Below are positions 9,024 through 18,302 of a DNA stretch of 64,000 nt, one piece after another. The notes beneath the pieces were generated by a model. It saw only the letters and a program-made list of their open reading frames with translations. It searched no databases and was not told the DNA's origin. Each line of letters opens with the position of its first letter. Position 1 is the stretch's first letter. Source of the stretch: Comamonas thiooxydans (lineage in GTDB: Bacteria > Pseudomonadota > Gammaproteobacteria > Burkholderiales > Burkholderiaceae_C). The stretch spans positions 3,410,001-3,474,000 of the forward strand of contig NZ_AP026738.1 in the NCBI RefSeq assembly GCF_002157685.2, written 5' to 3'. Position numbers and translations under genes: made by a program.

Positions 9024-9929
9024 ATGGATGAGCACAGACTGAAATGCTTTATCGCGGTTTACGAGCAAGGCAGCGTTTCGGCTGCCGCCGTGCGCCTACA
9101 CATGACGCAGCCCCCCTTGAGCATCCTGCTGCGCAAGCTGGAAGATGAATTGGGCGTGGGACTGTTCGATCGCAGCGGGCATCGCCTTGTACCAACTGCA
9201 ACGGGGGAGCTGTTCTATCTGCGTGCCAAAGCTTTGCAGGCCAGCCTGCAAGCCATGCGACAGGAGCTACGGGAAGCGGAGCTGGGGTCGCGCGGCACAG
9301 TGCACATAGGCTGTGCCACAGCCGCCAGTCTTTTCATCATGCCCAGTGTCATGGAGCACATTACGGTCAGTGGGATGAAAATCACCGTGCATGTCCATGA
9401 AGGCGAGACTGGCTATATGCTACAACGCCTGCGCGAGCGCAGCCTAGATCTGATCATCTGCCGCAGCCAGTACACAGCGCCAGAACTGGAAAACCAGATA
9501 CTCATGGATGAGCCCTTGCGGCTGGCTCTGCCGCCGGGCCACAGGCTGCATGACCGTGCCCAGGTCCATATCGGAGAGCTGCGTAATGAACGCTTTTTGC
9601 TTCACAGCTCGCTGCTGGGCTCCGGTATTTCCGACATGCTGATGCGCGCCTGCCAGGACGCAGGCTTCACGCCAGACGTGCTGTATTGGGGCGTGGAAAC
9701 GCTGCCCATGCTATTGATGGTGCAAAAAGGCCTAGGGGTGGCCTTTGTTCCGGAAAGCTTTGCGCAGCTCGGCATGCAAGGGCTTCCGACCCTGGTACCA
9801 CTCGATGACCCTGCCTTGCGCACGCATCTGAACATCATCTGGCCGCGCCACCATCCGCTACCGCCTGCGGCCGAACGTCTTAAAACAATCATATTGGAGC
9901 AATTTTCGCCAACAGCGCTTGAGGAATGA
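9024..9929 (+). CDS. LysR-family transcriptional regulator
   Basis: A 301-residue LTTR with the usual N-terminal winged HTH (MDEHRLKCFIAVYEQGSVSAAAVRLHMTQPPLS, residues 1-35) and a C-terminal effector-binding domain. It is divergent from the Bug/M81/TauE operon across a 114-base AT-rich gap, which contains CGATATCG and long TA runs around 8978-9020 where LTTR sites would be expected. By position it most likely controls that operon and itself. The ligand is unknown; a compound bound by the Bug receptor or released by the peptidase is a reasonable guess. Confidence 0.85.
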   Translation: MDEHRLKCFIAVYEQGSVSAAAVRLHMTQPPLSILLRKLEDELGVGLFDRSGHRLVPTATGELFYLRAKALQASLQAMRQELREAELGSRGTVHIGCATAASLFIMPSVMEHITVSGMKITVHVHEGETGYMLQRLRERSLDLIICRSQYTAPELENQILMDEPLRLALPPGHRLHDRAQVHIGELRNERFLLHSSLLGSGISDMLMRACQDAGFTPDVLYWGVETLPMLLMVQKGLGVAFVPESFAQLGMQGLPTLVPLDDPALRTHLNIIWPRHHPLPPAAERLKTIILEQFSPTALEE

Positions 9930-10148
9930 ATCCACCAGATTTTCCTAAGTTGCTTGAAATCTCACGAACACTCATCTCTCCAACTCTGAGGGAGACAAAC
10001 CATCTACAGGCGACTTATTGCCATCTGGAGTTACCCATCAAGCGAAGAAGCGACCTTTGCTTATTCGTGCATTCTTACAAGGAGGAACGTTGGATCGTGC
10101 CACTAGTCACTCTCAGAATTGATATCCATTGCGGCTGCATCAACGAAA

Positions 10149-11093
10149 TTAGGCCATTGATTTCCCGTTGAAAATGAAATTCCGAAATGCCTTCGCCGCT
10201 GAACGGGAAACCAGAGCACCATTCCACACGGCAACGACCTGCTCAACCTTTCTGTCCAGTTTGAAGGGCAGAACTCGCACCAGCCCCTCCTGCTCCAGCT
10301 GGGTTGCGATGTGCTGCGGATAGACCGCCAGAAAATCAGCTGCCTGCATCAGCTTGGTCGTCATGGATACGTCGCTGACTCGCACTCCTTGGGTCGGAGG
10401 CGCCTCACCCAAGGCGCGAAACGCAGCTTGCAGGTGATATAGCATGCGCCCACCTTGAACTGGCAAGCACCATGGATGCTCGGCCAATTCCTTGGCCGTA
10501 AGCCGTTTGCGACCGAGCAACTGGTGATTCACGCTGGCCACAACGAGAAGCGCTTGCTCCGCAAGCATGGGTGTGCGGCGCAAGAATTCCTGTTCAAAGC
10601 GCGGATCGTCATATGCAAACACCAGATCAAGCACACCTTCGTCGAGTTGATCGATCAGCTCCAGGATTCCGCCTTCCACGATGGTGATGTCCACGTTCGG
10701 ATGGCTCTCGCGGAATGTGCAAATTGCTTGAGCAATGTAAGCGTGCATCGAGGTAGTGCGAAAGGCTAGGCTGAGCTGGCCTTGCGTGCCCTCTTTCAGC
10801 GCATGTAGCGACTCTGCCATGCGGCCGAGTTGCCCGATGACGATGGCGGCTCCTTCCAACATTTCCTTGCCTATTTCGGTGGGGCGCATTCCTCGATGCT
10901 CACGTTCGAACAGGGGCATGCCGACTATCTCTTCCACTTCCGAAAGCGTCTTTGAAACAGCAGCCGGGCTGACATGGAAATGCTCTGCCACTCTGGCTGC
11001 GGTGCGCAGTTCTCCCAGCGCCTGGATCACGCGCAAATGACGAAGCTTGAGACGCGCCAGCAGCGATTGGACGGGATGGACGGCAGACAACAT
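10149..11093 (-). CDS. LysR-family transcriptional regulator (GbpR/CbbR-like layout)
   Basis: A 314-residue LTTR with HTH near residues 15-50 (LKLRHLRVIQALGELRTAARVAEHFHVSPAAVSKTL) and a periplasmic-binding-like effector domain. It is divergent from the second M81/Bug operon, with 124 AT-rich bases between the starts (GTTAACTATTTGCTCAAC and a TTAGCTAA palindrome). This position predicts control of the M81 gene at 11218. It differs clearly in sequence from the LysR at 9024, so the two paralogous modules use unrelated LTTR types. The 219 bases between the two LysR genes show no convincing gene. Confidence 0.85.
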   Translation of the reverse strand: MLSAVHPVQSLLARLKLRHLRVIQALGELRTAARVAEHFHVSPAAVSKTLSEVEEIVGMPLFEREHRGMRPTEIGKEMLEGAAIVIGQLGRMAESLHALKEGTQGQLSLAFRTTSMHAYIAQAICTFRESHPNVDITIVEGGILELIDQLDEGVLDLVFAYDDPRFEQEFLRRTPMLAEQALLVVASVNHQLLGRKRLTAKELAEHPWCLPVQGGRMLYHLQAAFRALGEAPPTQGVRVSDVSMTTKLMQAADFLAVYPQHIATQLEQEGLVRVLPFKLDRKVEQVVAVWNGALVSRSAAKAFRNFIFNGKSMA

Positions 11094-11217
11094 GCAATTC
11101 CCAGATGGTTAACTATTTGCTCAACATACATCAATATTAATTCGCTTTTAGCTAATGAGTGCCTGGACTATATTTTCCTGAACGCGAGCGAAATCATGCG
11201 AGCCAAGGAACGAAAAA

Positions 11218-12726
11218 ATGCGCTTTGTCATTGCCCTGATGCGGCATGAAACCAATACCTTCTCCCCCATTGCCACGCCGCTCACGGCCTTTAATCGTGG
11301 CTCGGACACCAATGGACCGGCGGTTGGTGAAAATGCCATCCGCGCCTGTGAAGGCACCAACAACGCGGCTGCAGCCTTTATCGACATCGTGCGCAGCCAG
11401 GGCGATGAGTTCGTCATGCCGCTGTTGGGCAATGCCGTTCCCAGCGGGATCGTGACGGCCGAGGCCTTCGAATTCATGAGCGAGCGCATTGTGTCCGCGG
11501 TGCGTGAGGGATGCGATGCCGTGATGCTCGATCTACATGGCGCGATGGTGGCCGAAGGCTTTGCGGACGCAGAAGGCGAGTTACTCAGACGCATTCGGGC
11601 TGTGGCACCCGAGATACCGATTGCGGTCGCACTGGATTTTCATGCCAATTTCAGCGATGCGCTGGTGAGTAACGCAACGGTTATTGCCGGCTATTGCACC
11701 TACCCGCACGTGGATGTCTACGAAACCGGTGTGCGTGCCGCGCGCACGCTGATGGCCAAGCTGCGAGGCGAGGTGCAGCCTGTCATCCTCCGCCGCACGC
11801 TGCCCATGCTCACCCATATGCTGCGCCAATCCCCGCGGGAGCAGCCTATGAAGGACATCATGGACCGTGTCCTGGCCGCGGAGCTCGATGGCGAGGTGCT
11901 CAATGCTTCCTTATTCGGCGGCTTTCCGCTTTCGGACATTCCCCACGTTGGCCTGACCGTGCTGCTGGTGGCCGATGCCGGTCGGAAGCAGGCTGCCCAG
12001 CAGTTGCTAGATGAGCTGACGCAGATGGCTTGGGAGCGGCGTGCCGATTTTGTCTACCCCGTCGAGCCCATGGCTGAGTCGGTTGCACATGCCAAGACGC
12101 TCGAGGGTGGGCCGATTGTTCTGGTGGACCATGGCGACAACTGTGGTGCAGGCGGGCCTACGGACCAGATGGCCGTATTGGCGGAAGTGATGCGTCAGGG
12201 CCTTGATGATGTGGTGGCAGGTCCTTTCTGTGACCCCGGCGCCGTGGCACAAATGATAGCGGCAGGTGTTGGCCAGACCATCAGCTTGGAGGTGGGCGGT
12301 AAGACCGATATGCCGGCCATGAAGCTCAAGGGTCAGCCGCTGAAGTTGAGCGGGCGCATTAAGTGCATTACCGATGGCAACTATCAGGTCACCGGACCCA
12401 TGTTCACCGGTGTTCATCTCAGTCTGGGACGGACTGCGGTACTGGACATGGGGGGCATTCTGGTCATGGTCTGCGAGAAACCGCAGGAACCGTTCGACAC
12501 CGGGGTGTTCACCCATGCCGGGATTGATCCGGCGCGCAAGAAATACATTCTGATCAAGTCACGACAGCACTTTCGCGCCGGATTCGGTCCCATTGCCCAG
12601 CACATCGTGCTGGTGGCGGGCCCGGGCGTGTGCAGCTCTGACTACAAGTTGTTTCCTTTCGAGAATCTGCGCCGGCCCATCTATCCGCTGGAGCTGGATA
12701 CCCCGCTGGAATTCTCGGTGTCCTGA
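11218..12726 (+). CDS. M81-family metallopeptidase (MlrC-like), copy 2
   Basis: A 502-residue paralogue of the gene at 6371, similar along its whole length. Candidate metal-site residues are H10/E11 in MRHETNTF, D105/H107 in LDLHGAM, D140/H142 in LDFHANF, and H164/D166 in YPHVD. VDHGDNCGAGG lies near residue 305. It starts at ATG 11218. The Bug receptor gene follows after 34 bases, so here the peptidase comes first, opposite to copy 1. Substrate unknown. The two copies clearly derive from one ancestor but are diverged, so they probably handle different compounds. Confidence 0.85.
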   Translation: MRFVIALMRHETNTFSPIATPLTAFNRGSDTNGPAVGENAIRACEGTNNAAAAFIDIVRSQGDEFVMPLLGNAVPSGIVTAEAFEFMSERIVSAVREGCDAVMLDLHGAMVAEGFADAEGELLRRIRAVAPEIPIAVALDFHANFSDALVSNATVIAGYCTYPHVDVYETGVRAARTLMAKLRGEVQPVILRRTLPMLTHMLRQSPREQPMKDIMDRVLAAELDGEVLNASLFGGFPLSDIPHVGLTVLLVADAGRKQAAQQLLDELTQMAWERRADFVYPVEPMAESVAHAKTLEGGPIVLVDHGDNCGAGGPTDQMAVLAEVMRQGLDDVVAGPFCDPGAVAQMIAAGVGQTISLEVGGKTDMPAMKLKGQPLKLSGRIKCITDGNYQVTGPMFTGVHLSLGRTAVLDMGGILVMVCEKPQEPFDTGVFTHAGIDPARKKYILIKSRQHFRAGFGPIAQHIVLVAGPGVCSSDYKLFPFENLRRPIYPLELDTPLEFSVS

Positions 12727-12760
12727 CATTCCCTTTATAAAAACCAATCGAGGCAAATCC

Positions 12761-13753
12761 ATGGAACGTTTTTTCTCCTTGCGCAAAGTAAGTGCCGTGC
12801 TGGCTGTCGCTTTCGCGGCAATTGCACCCGGTGTCGCTGTGGCCGGCGAGGCCGATGCCACGCCCACACGCATCGTCATTGGCTTTGCGCCGGGCGGCGC
12901 CCTCGATGTGCTCGCGCGCTCGATTGCGGACAAGCTGCGGGTTTCGCTAGGTGGAACCGTCCTGGTGGAGAACAAAACGGGCGCGTCGACTCGTCTGGCG
13001 GTTGAAGCGGTCAAGCGGGCTGCGCCGGATGGAAAAACAATTTTGCTATCGCCAGCGCCGCCATTTGTTCTGTTTCCCATGACTTATGCGCGCCCTGGCT
13101 ACGATCCCGACAAGGATTTCATTCCCGTGGCCCACCTTGCGGACGTACCGCTGGTCGCATCCACCAGCGTCAATCAGCCGTTCAAGACCATGCCCGAATA
13201 TGTTAGCTGGGTGCGCAATCATCCCGAAACTGCCGGCGTTGGCATGGCGTCTATGGGTGGCACCATTCATTTCGGTACTTTAGTGATGAGCAAGTCCTTG
13301 AATCTACCTCTGACTCCCACCGCCTATCGCGGCGCGTCGATGATGGTCACCGATGTAATGGGTGGTTCGCTACCCATAGGCATTGACGCCATTGCCAGCC
13401 AGGTCGGGCTGCAAAAGTCCGGCAAGCTGCGTTTTCTGGGCGTGACCGGTACCAAGCGCTCCACTTTGCTCCCTGATGTTCCCACGCTTAAAGAAGTCGG
13501 AATTCCCGGATTCGACATGGCCTCAGGTTGGTATTCGGCCTTCGTACCGGCTGGCACACCTGCAGCAACCGTCAGCCGACTTGAGAAAGCCATCATCGAG
13601 GCAGTCAAGGATCCGGGCTTGCGCGCCAAGATGGCCGTGGCGGGCATGGAAATCACTGGCTTGCCTGGCTCCGAAGCGGGCAAGATCATCCAGACGCAGC
13701 GCGCGCAGTGGAAACCCATAGTTGAGTCCTCTGGCTTCATCGCGAATGATTGA
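12761..13753 (+). CDS. Bug-type periplasmic solute-binding receptor (TctC family), copy 2
   Basis: A 330-residue Bug protein. I start it at the ATG at 12761 (MERFFSLRKVSAVLAVAFAA), which gives a signal peptide cleaved near AVAGEA and places it after the M81 stop; the frame is open upstream only as overlap. Typical motifs are RIVIGFAPGGALDVLARSIAD, LVENKTGASTRLAVEAVKRA and the PDG turn. It has exactly the same length as copy 1 but only family-level similarity. It ends the LysR-divergent operon. An IS remnant lies just downstream. Confidence 0.85.
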   Translation: MERFFSLRKVSAVLAVAFAAIAPGVAVAGEADATPTRIVIGFAPGGALDVLARSIADKLRVSLGGTVLVENKTGASTRLAVEAVKRAAPDGKTILLSPAPPFVLFPMTYARPGYDPDKDFIPVAHLADVPLVASTSVNQPFKTMPEYVSWVRNHPETAGVGMASMGGTIHFGTLVMSKSLNLPLTPTAYRGASMMVTDVMGGSLPIGIDAIASQVGLQKSGKLRFLGVTGTKRSTLLPDVPTLKEVGIPGFDMASGWYSAFVPAGTPAATVSRLEKAIIEAVKDPGLRAKMAVAGMEITGLPGSEAGKIIQTQRAQWKPIVESSGFIAND

Positions 13754-13824
13754 TCTTTTGACCGTATGAAGTAACAACCTCGCTCTGGAATAGTGGTTCT
13801 TTAATTGGGAGCAGGTTGTGATAT

Positions 13825-14127
13825 TTAAACCTGCGCCTGAACATTGAGCCGAGGGGCGGTTCGCTTTGTAACTAAAAGCGCCCGCGGATTTCGACCACCG
13901 GGTGCTGAACCAGGCGTTTGCGCGGGCGCGAGTGCAGTGACTTTCAGTACATACAATTCTTGGGACTGCTGCTCGCTTCTGACTAAAGATACGGCTTTGC
14001 CCCATTTATGCAGGTAATGTGTAGACGCCCTTAAACGGACTGCGACCTCAGCCACCGAGGGTCCCTTCTTCGTGAATTGCTTGACCGCTTCTTCCTCGAA
14101 TTCTGGCGTAAACCTCTGTGCGCTCAT
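13825..14127 (-). pseudogene. IS3-family OrfA remnant
   Basis: The first 45 codons from ATG 14127 read as an IS3-type OrfA: MSAQRFTPEFEEEAVKQFTK followed by SVAEVAVRLRASTHYLHKWG. After that the sequence no longer resembles a transposase, and no OrfB follows. A GGACTGCCTCC sequence just upstream of the start resembles the left terminal repeat of IS150-type elements. It is an inactive scar between the Bug gene and the NTF2-like gene. Confidence 0.65.
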
Positions 14128-14189
14128 GGACTGCCTCCTATGCTCAAAAAGATAGATCGCGGTTGTCTACTTGCCTAGGGGCAGTCCAG

Positions 14190-14821
14190 TATGGAGCGCC
14201 ATGGGGTGGCAAGTTCCGGTTTGAGGTACTCAGCGGACGCTTGGTCAGATATCGGGTCAACGTCTGGTATCGGCGGGAGCGGTCACAGACTTACCAAGGC
14301 GTAGCGACAGCAATCAGCCTAGACCTGCTGTTCGCGGCCACGCTCCGGACGACAGCTTCTGGCCGAACTCAGTCGGTCACGACCAGTACACCGGTCAGCC
14401 ACAACCGCACAGGCGGTCAATTCAACCGGAATACACATGAGTCGACCACGGACTCCAGATTGAGTGTTCGAACGACTAATGCTAACGCTACCGCGATCCC
14501 TCCTTAGAGCTCACGAAATTCGATGTTCGTGCAACGACTTCTAACACTCACAACTACGAACTCAACAATGTGGACCTCTATGCCCACAGGCCGGTAAGAT
14601 GGAAGAATCCTCCTCTTCATCTAGCTGGCTTCGCCCCAGGCGGCAAATCCGCCTAGGGAAAACTCAGTCCTAAATGAGTCCCGGTAGAGCACAAGTAAAG
14701 TCTCCTAGCCATACCAGAGCAACTACTATTATTTGGGAGTTGCAAGTTAAGCCTGCTTCCTAAAGCCTGTGTTCTATGCTCGCCTTGTCCTAATAACGCG
14801 CTTACCATCAGGTGGTACTCA
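14190..14821. other. Decayed intergenic DNA
   Basis: About 630 bases without a convincing gene. It carries the second copy of the 27-bp repeat (14412-14438; first copy at 4527) and many stop codons in all frames. Base composition is lower in GC than in flanking genes. It probably represents old mobile-element debris. The promoter of the NTF2-like gene should lie at its right end. Confidence 0.4.
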
Positions 14822-15319
14822 ATGAATGTGGACAAATTTTCGTGCAACCATGACAGTCGGGTTGCTGTTCAAAGGCTTGTCGAGTTCTACGAAGGGCTGA
14901 CAGGAGAACATCTACAACGGCTTGACGCGTACTATGCGGCGGATGCCTTCTTCAAAGATCCCTTCAACGAAGTTCGTGGGGTGACAGCGATCGCCAGCAT
15001 TTTTGAACACATGTTTGCCTCGTTGCAGGAGCCACGCTTTGTAGTTACCCAGACGCTGGTGCAAGGCGATCGAGCATTTCTGGAATGGGAGTTCCGTTTC
15101 CGGCTTGGTCTCTGGCGGTCCGAGGTTGAGCAGTGCATTCGCGGCGCTTCTTCTGTGTGCTTCGATTGCGAAGGCCGCGTAACTCACCACCGTGATTACT
15201 GGGACACCGCAGAAGAGTTGTACGAGAAATTGCCGTTGCTTGGGGTCTTGATGCGCTGGTTGCGCCGTAAAGTGTCGGCGCCTGCAAAGTCAGTACACAC
15301 GAATGGCTCCGCATCCTAG
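14822..15319 (+). CDS. SnoaL/NTF2-like protein
   Basis: A 165-residue protein with a nuclear-transport-factor-2 (SnoaL-like) fold: VQRLVEFYEGLTGEHLQRLDAYYAADAFFKDPFNEVRG, residues about 17-55, followed by strand-rich FLEWEFRFRL and the HHRDYWD segment. Family members bind or convert small hydrophobic molecules, or act as accessory subunits. A gene of this kind is often found with the Cfa/DUF1365/COG2907 gene set that follows here on the other side of the TetR gene. That makes it a likely member of the same lipid or photo-oxidative stress module. It is convergent with the TetR gene. Enzymatic role not determinable from sequence. Confidence 0.75.
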   Translation: MNVDKFSCNHDSRVAVQRLVEFYEGLTGEHLQRLDAYYAADAFFKDPFNEVRGVTAIASIFEHMFASLQEPRFVVTQTLVQGDRAFLEWEFRFRLGLWRSEVEQCIRGASSVCFDCEGRVTHHRDYWDTAEELYEKLPLLGVLMRWLRRKVSAPAKSVHTNGSAS

Positions 15320-15422
15320 CAATTGGCGTTAGAGGCGATTTTTGCCACGGTGGCAAGAGATGGCTTTCCCACCATCAATATCGTCCGAATCTTCCGAACC
15401 CTAAAGCAAAGAGAGAGCAGCG

Positions 15423-16058
15423 CTATCTCACGGCCAAACCATCGAAAGTCGTGCTTGTTACCCAGTCGATGATCTGGTCATGCGTGTATTGGCCTGACTC
15501 CTTGAGCAATGCCACGACCGGATCGCAGGCGCGCGCGAACAGAGTGTAGAGTACTAGTTCAGCGGGTAGTCGCAACTGCAAATGACCACCTGTCTGGGCT
15601 TCGGTAATCCACGTACTGAGCCTATTGCTCAACGCAATGAGTCGATCCATGTACTCGTCGTTCGATTGCAATGAGGCGCTGAGACTCGAATTTTGCGCCG
15701 GAAGTGAGGGCATTTGTCCTTCCAGTTGCGTTTGCATAGCCCACCGCACGACTGCTTTGAGCTGATCCAGCGCAGGAGTGCTCTGACCGGATTCGGCTAC
15801 CTGCTCGGCCTCTCGGCGCAAGCCATCCACAAAACTCAAAGCACGATCCAGCACGCCGACCATCGCTGCGCCGGCTAGCTCTTCTTTGGAAGTAAACAAC
15901 TTGTACAGACTGGCCTTGGCGACTCCTGCTTCAGCAGCGACCTCATCCACCGTCATCGCGTCGTAGCCCTTAGTCGCCAAAAGGCGGTTCACCGCCGCCA
16001 CGACAGCCTCTTCCCGTACACGTTGAATTTGTTCTTTGATTGTTGACCGAGCGTTCAT
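15423..16058 (-). CDS. TetR/AcrR-family transcriptional regulator
   Basis: A 211-residue regulator. The chosen start at 16058 (MNARSTIKEQIQRVREEAVV) places the HTH at residues 15-60 (LLATKGYDAMTVDEVAAEAGVAKASLYKLFTSKEEL); the frame is open 12 codons more. The C-terminal helical ligand domain has no obvious match to a known inducer class. It is divergent from the long gene set starting at 16204, and the gap holds a perfect 18-base inverted repeat at 16132-16149. In related clusters the regulator is usually a light-sensing MerR type (LitR/CarH) or sigma-E/ChrR, so a TetR gene here would be a different control scheme. Confidence 0.85.
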   Translation of the reverse strand: MNARSTIKEQIQRVREEAVVAAVNRLLATKGYDAMTVDEVAAEAGVAKASLYKLFTSKEELAGAAMVGVLDRALSFVDGLRREAEQVAESGQSTPALDQLKAVVRWAMQTQLEGQMPSLPAQNSSLSASLQSNDEYMDRLIALSNRLSTWITEAQTGGHLQLRLPAELVLYTLFARACDPVVALLKESGQYTHDQIIDWVTSTTFDGLAVR

Positions 16059-16131
16059 AGCCAATATTTTAGGACGCACAAGATCATCTTGCACACCAGA
16101 TAGTGCAAATTTGAAATTTAAGGTTTATAGT

Positions 16132-16149
16132 TTGAACTAAGCAGTTCAA
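16132..16149. promoter_or_regulatory. Candidate TetR operator between divergent genes
   Basis: TTGAACTAAGCAGTTCAA is a perfect inverted repeat with 7-base arms and a 4-base spacer. It lies 74 bases upstream of the TetR start and 55 bases upstream of the FAD oxidoreductase start. Size, symmetry and position fit a TetR-family operator. This is inferred only from the sequence. Confidence 0.5.
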
Positions 16150-16203
16150 GATTTGATCTTTTTGGTTTTCTTGAGTGTTCACCCAATACTTCAAGGAGCT
16201 TTC

Positions 16204-17553
16204 ATGCCTCGCATAGCTGTTATCGGTTCGGGCATATCCGGTCTGGCCGCCGCATTTCGTCTAGCTACCTCCCAAGCATCGCACGGCGTTTGCTTAATCG
16301 AAGCGACCAGCCATTTCGGCGGACATGCCAACACGTTAGAGCTCTGCCTAGATGATGTAAGCCATGGCGTAGATACAGGATTCCTAGTATTCAATCATCG
16401 TACCTACCCCATGCTCACGCAGCTGTTTAGTGAACTCAATGTGGAAACGGCACCTTCCGAGATGTCTTTTTCAGTTCAAGTTCCCAGCGTCGATGGCAGG
16501 TGCGGACTCGAGTGGAGCGGCAGCTCCTTAGGAGGAGTTTTCGCTCAACGCAGAAATCTGCTGCGTCCCCGCTTTATCGGCATGCTGCTCGAGATCTTGC
16601 GCTTCAACAGCCTGACCACAGATATCGCAGAACGCCAGATCGAGGCACAGCTCAATGCTTCAATAGAGGACTTTCTGGACCAGCATGGCTTCGGTAAAGC
16701 GTTTCGCAGCGACTATCTGCTGCCCATGATTGGATGCATCTGGTCCTGCCCTACGGATCAGATGCTGCGCTTTCCCGTCGCCACCTTGATTCGCTTTTGC
16801 CACAACCATGGACTGATCCAGGTCACACATCGGCCTCAGTGGTACACCGTGCGCGGCGGTTCTCAGCAATACGTGCGTCGCATGATTGCCCGAATTAAGC
16901 AGGATGGTCGCCATGAAACCAGATTGGACACCCCAGTGCTGAGTTTGAAGCGCGATACGCATGGGGTCATGCTGCAGATGCCCCATGGGTCGGAGCATTT
17001 TGATGCGGTTGTTTTGGCCTGCCACAGTGACCAGGCGTTGCGTTTGCTGGGTCAAGATGCGACACCGTTGGAGCGTGCAGTGCTAGGTGGAATTCGATAC
17101 CAGCCCAATGAAGCAGTTCTGCATACCGATACAGCCGTGCTGCCGCAACGCCAGGCAGCCTGGGCGGCCTGGAACTACGAACGTGCACCATCCCTCAGCG
17201 CAGAGAATGCCGGTGTCTGTCTGCACTATCTGATCAACCGTTTACAGCCCCTGCCTTGGCAGCAACCCGTACTGGTTTCACTGAATCCAACTCGACCAGT
17301 CGCAGAGAACAAAGTTCATGCGCGTATTCAGTACAGCCACCCTGTTTTCGATCAGGCTGCGATCTTTGCACAACAGCGTGTTGGTGAGTTACAAGGTAGG
17401 CGCAATACTTGGTTTTGTGGCGCTTGGTGTGGCTATGGGTTTCATGAAGATGGCTTACGCTCAGGTCTCGAAGCTGCCGATGGAGTGCTCCACTCTCTGA
17501 GCCACACACAGCAACCAGTGCTCCCAGGGGCCATCTTGGAGGAAGCTCTATGA
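16204..17553 (+). CDS. COG2907-type FAD-dependent amine oxidase/desaturase-like protein
   Basis: A 449-residue flavoprotein. The start at 16204 follows an AAGGAG ribosome binding site and puts the dinucleotide-binding motif at the N-terminus (IAVIGSGISGLAAAF). The protein belongs to the NAD/FAD-binding COG2907 group related to amine oxidases and phytoene desaturases. In Rhodobacter sphaeroides a homologue next to DUF1365 and Cfa-type genes is part of the RpoE-controlled furan fatty-acid pathway. The next gene overlaps by four bases (ATGA). It is the first gene of the long divergent transcript. A role in oxidising a methylated unsaturated acyl chain is inferred from those relatives. Confidence 0.85.
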   Translation: MPRIAVIGSGISGLAAAFRLATSQASHGVCLIEATSHFGGHANTLELCLDDVSHGVDTGFLVFNHRTYPMLTQLFSELNVETAPSEMSFSVQVPSVDGRCGLEWSGSSLGGVFAQRRNLLRPRFIGMLLEILRFNSLTTDIAERQIEAQLNASIEDFLDQHGFGKAFRSDYLLPMIGCIWSCPTDQMLRFPVATLIRFCHNHGLIQVTHRPQWYTVRGGSQQYVRRMIARIKQDGRHETRLDTPVLSLKRDTHGVMLQMPHGSEHFDAVVLACHSDQALRLLGQDATPLERAVLGGIRYQPNEAVLHTDTAVLPQRQAAWAAWNYERAPSLSAENAGVCLHYLINRLQPLPWQQPVLVSLNPTRPVAENKVHARIQYSHPVFDQAAIFAQQRVGELQGRRNTWFCGAWCGYGFHEDGLRSGLEAADGVLHSLSHTQQPVLPGAILEEAL

Positions 17554-18302
17554 GCGTTCCTCCTCTGATTGGCTTTGGCCATATCTGGCATCGCCGGCTT
17601 CGGCCAGTCGAGCATGCATTCCGTTACCCCGGATATTTTCTGCTGCTTCCCATGCGAAGCCTGCGTGAGCATCCGGTTGCAGTGCTGCGGCGCAATCGGC
17701 GCGGCTGGCTCAGCTTTCATGACAGCGATCATGGCGACGGCAGCTGCGACTCTTTGGCCTGGTTCGAAAAGCTGTTGCAGCAAGAAGGTATCCGGGATGC
17801 AGATGGAGAAATCTGGCTGCATACCTTTCCCCGCGTGCTGGGCTATGCCTTCAAGCCGGTGAGTTTCTGGTACGCACACCGAGCAGATGGCTCGCTGGCA
17901 GCAATCCTGGCCGAGGTCAACAACACCTTTGGTGAGCGTCATGCCTATCTTCTCGCAGGACCTCAGCTCGCCTGGGATTGCGAGCATGTGGCGCACAAGT
18001 GCTTTCATGTCTCACCATTTTGCGAGACCCAGGGAGAGTATCGCTTCCGCTTCAAACGCAGTGAAAGCACCAATCTGGCGCTCGTGGATCTCTACGACGA
18101 GACAGGGCCGCTGCTGCGCACGGGCGTCGAAGGGACACTGCATCCCTTGAACACCTCCACAGTGCGCCAGGCTTTCTTCGGCACGCCGCTGATGACACTC
18201 GGAGTCATCTTCCGCATCCACTGGCAGGCACTCCGCCTTTGGGCGAAGCGGCTTCCTTTCCATCGCAAACCACCTGCGCCCAAGCGCTTTGTAACACGAT
18301 GA
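17550..18302 (+). CDS. DUF1365 (COG3496) protein
   Basis: A 250-residue DUF1365 protein with the family opening GFGHIWHRRLRPVEHAFRYPGYFLLLPM, the PRVLGYAFKPVSFWYAHRADG segment and the HVSPFCETQGEYRFRF segment. Biochemical role is unknown. The family is nearly always found between a COG2907 oxidoreductase and a Cfa-type methyltransferase, as here, and has been tied genetically to furan or methyl-branched fatty acids in Rhodobacter. It overlaps both neighbours by four bases, so all three are translationally coupled. No signal peptide. Confidence 0.85.
   Translation: MSVPPLIGFGHIWHRRLRPVEHAFRYPGYFLLLPMRSLREHPVAVLRRNRRGWLSFHDSDHGDGSCDSLAWFEKLLQQEGIRDADGEIWLHTFPRVLGYAFKPVSFWYAHRADGSLAAILAEVNNTFGERHAYLLAGPQLAWDCEHVAHKCFHVSPFCETQGEYRFRFKRSESTNLALVDLYDETGPLLRTGVEGTLHPLNTSTVRQAFFGTPLMTLGVIFRIHWQALRLWAKRLPFHRKPPAPKRFVTR

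Noticed and set aside
9926..10171. Plus-strand frame of 81 codons between the two LysR genes
   Set aside because: Overlaps the ends of both LysR genes, shows no family features and no convincing ribosome binding site.
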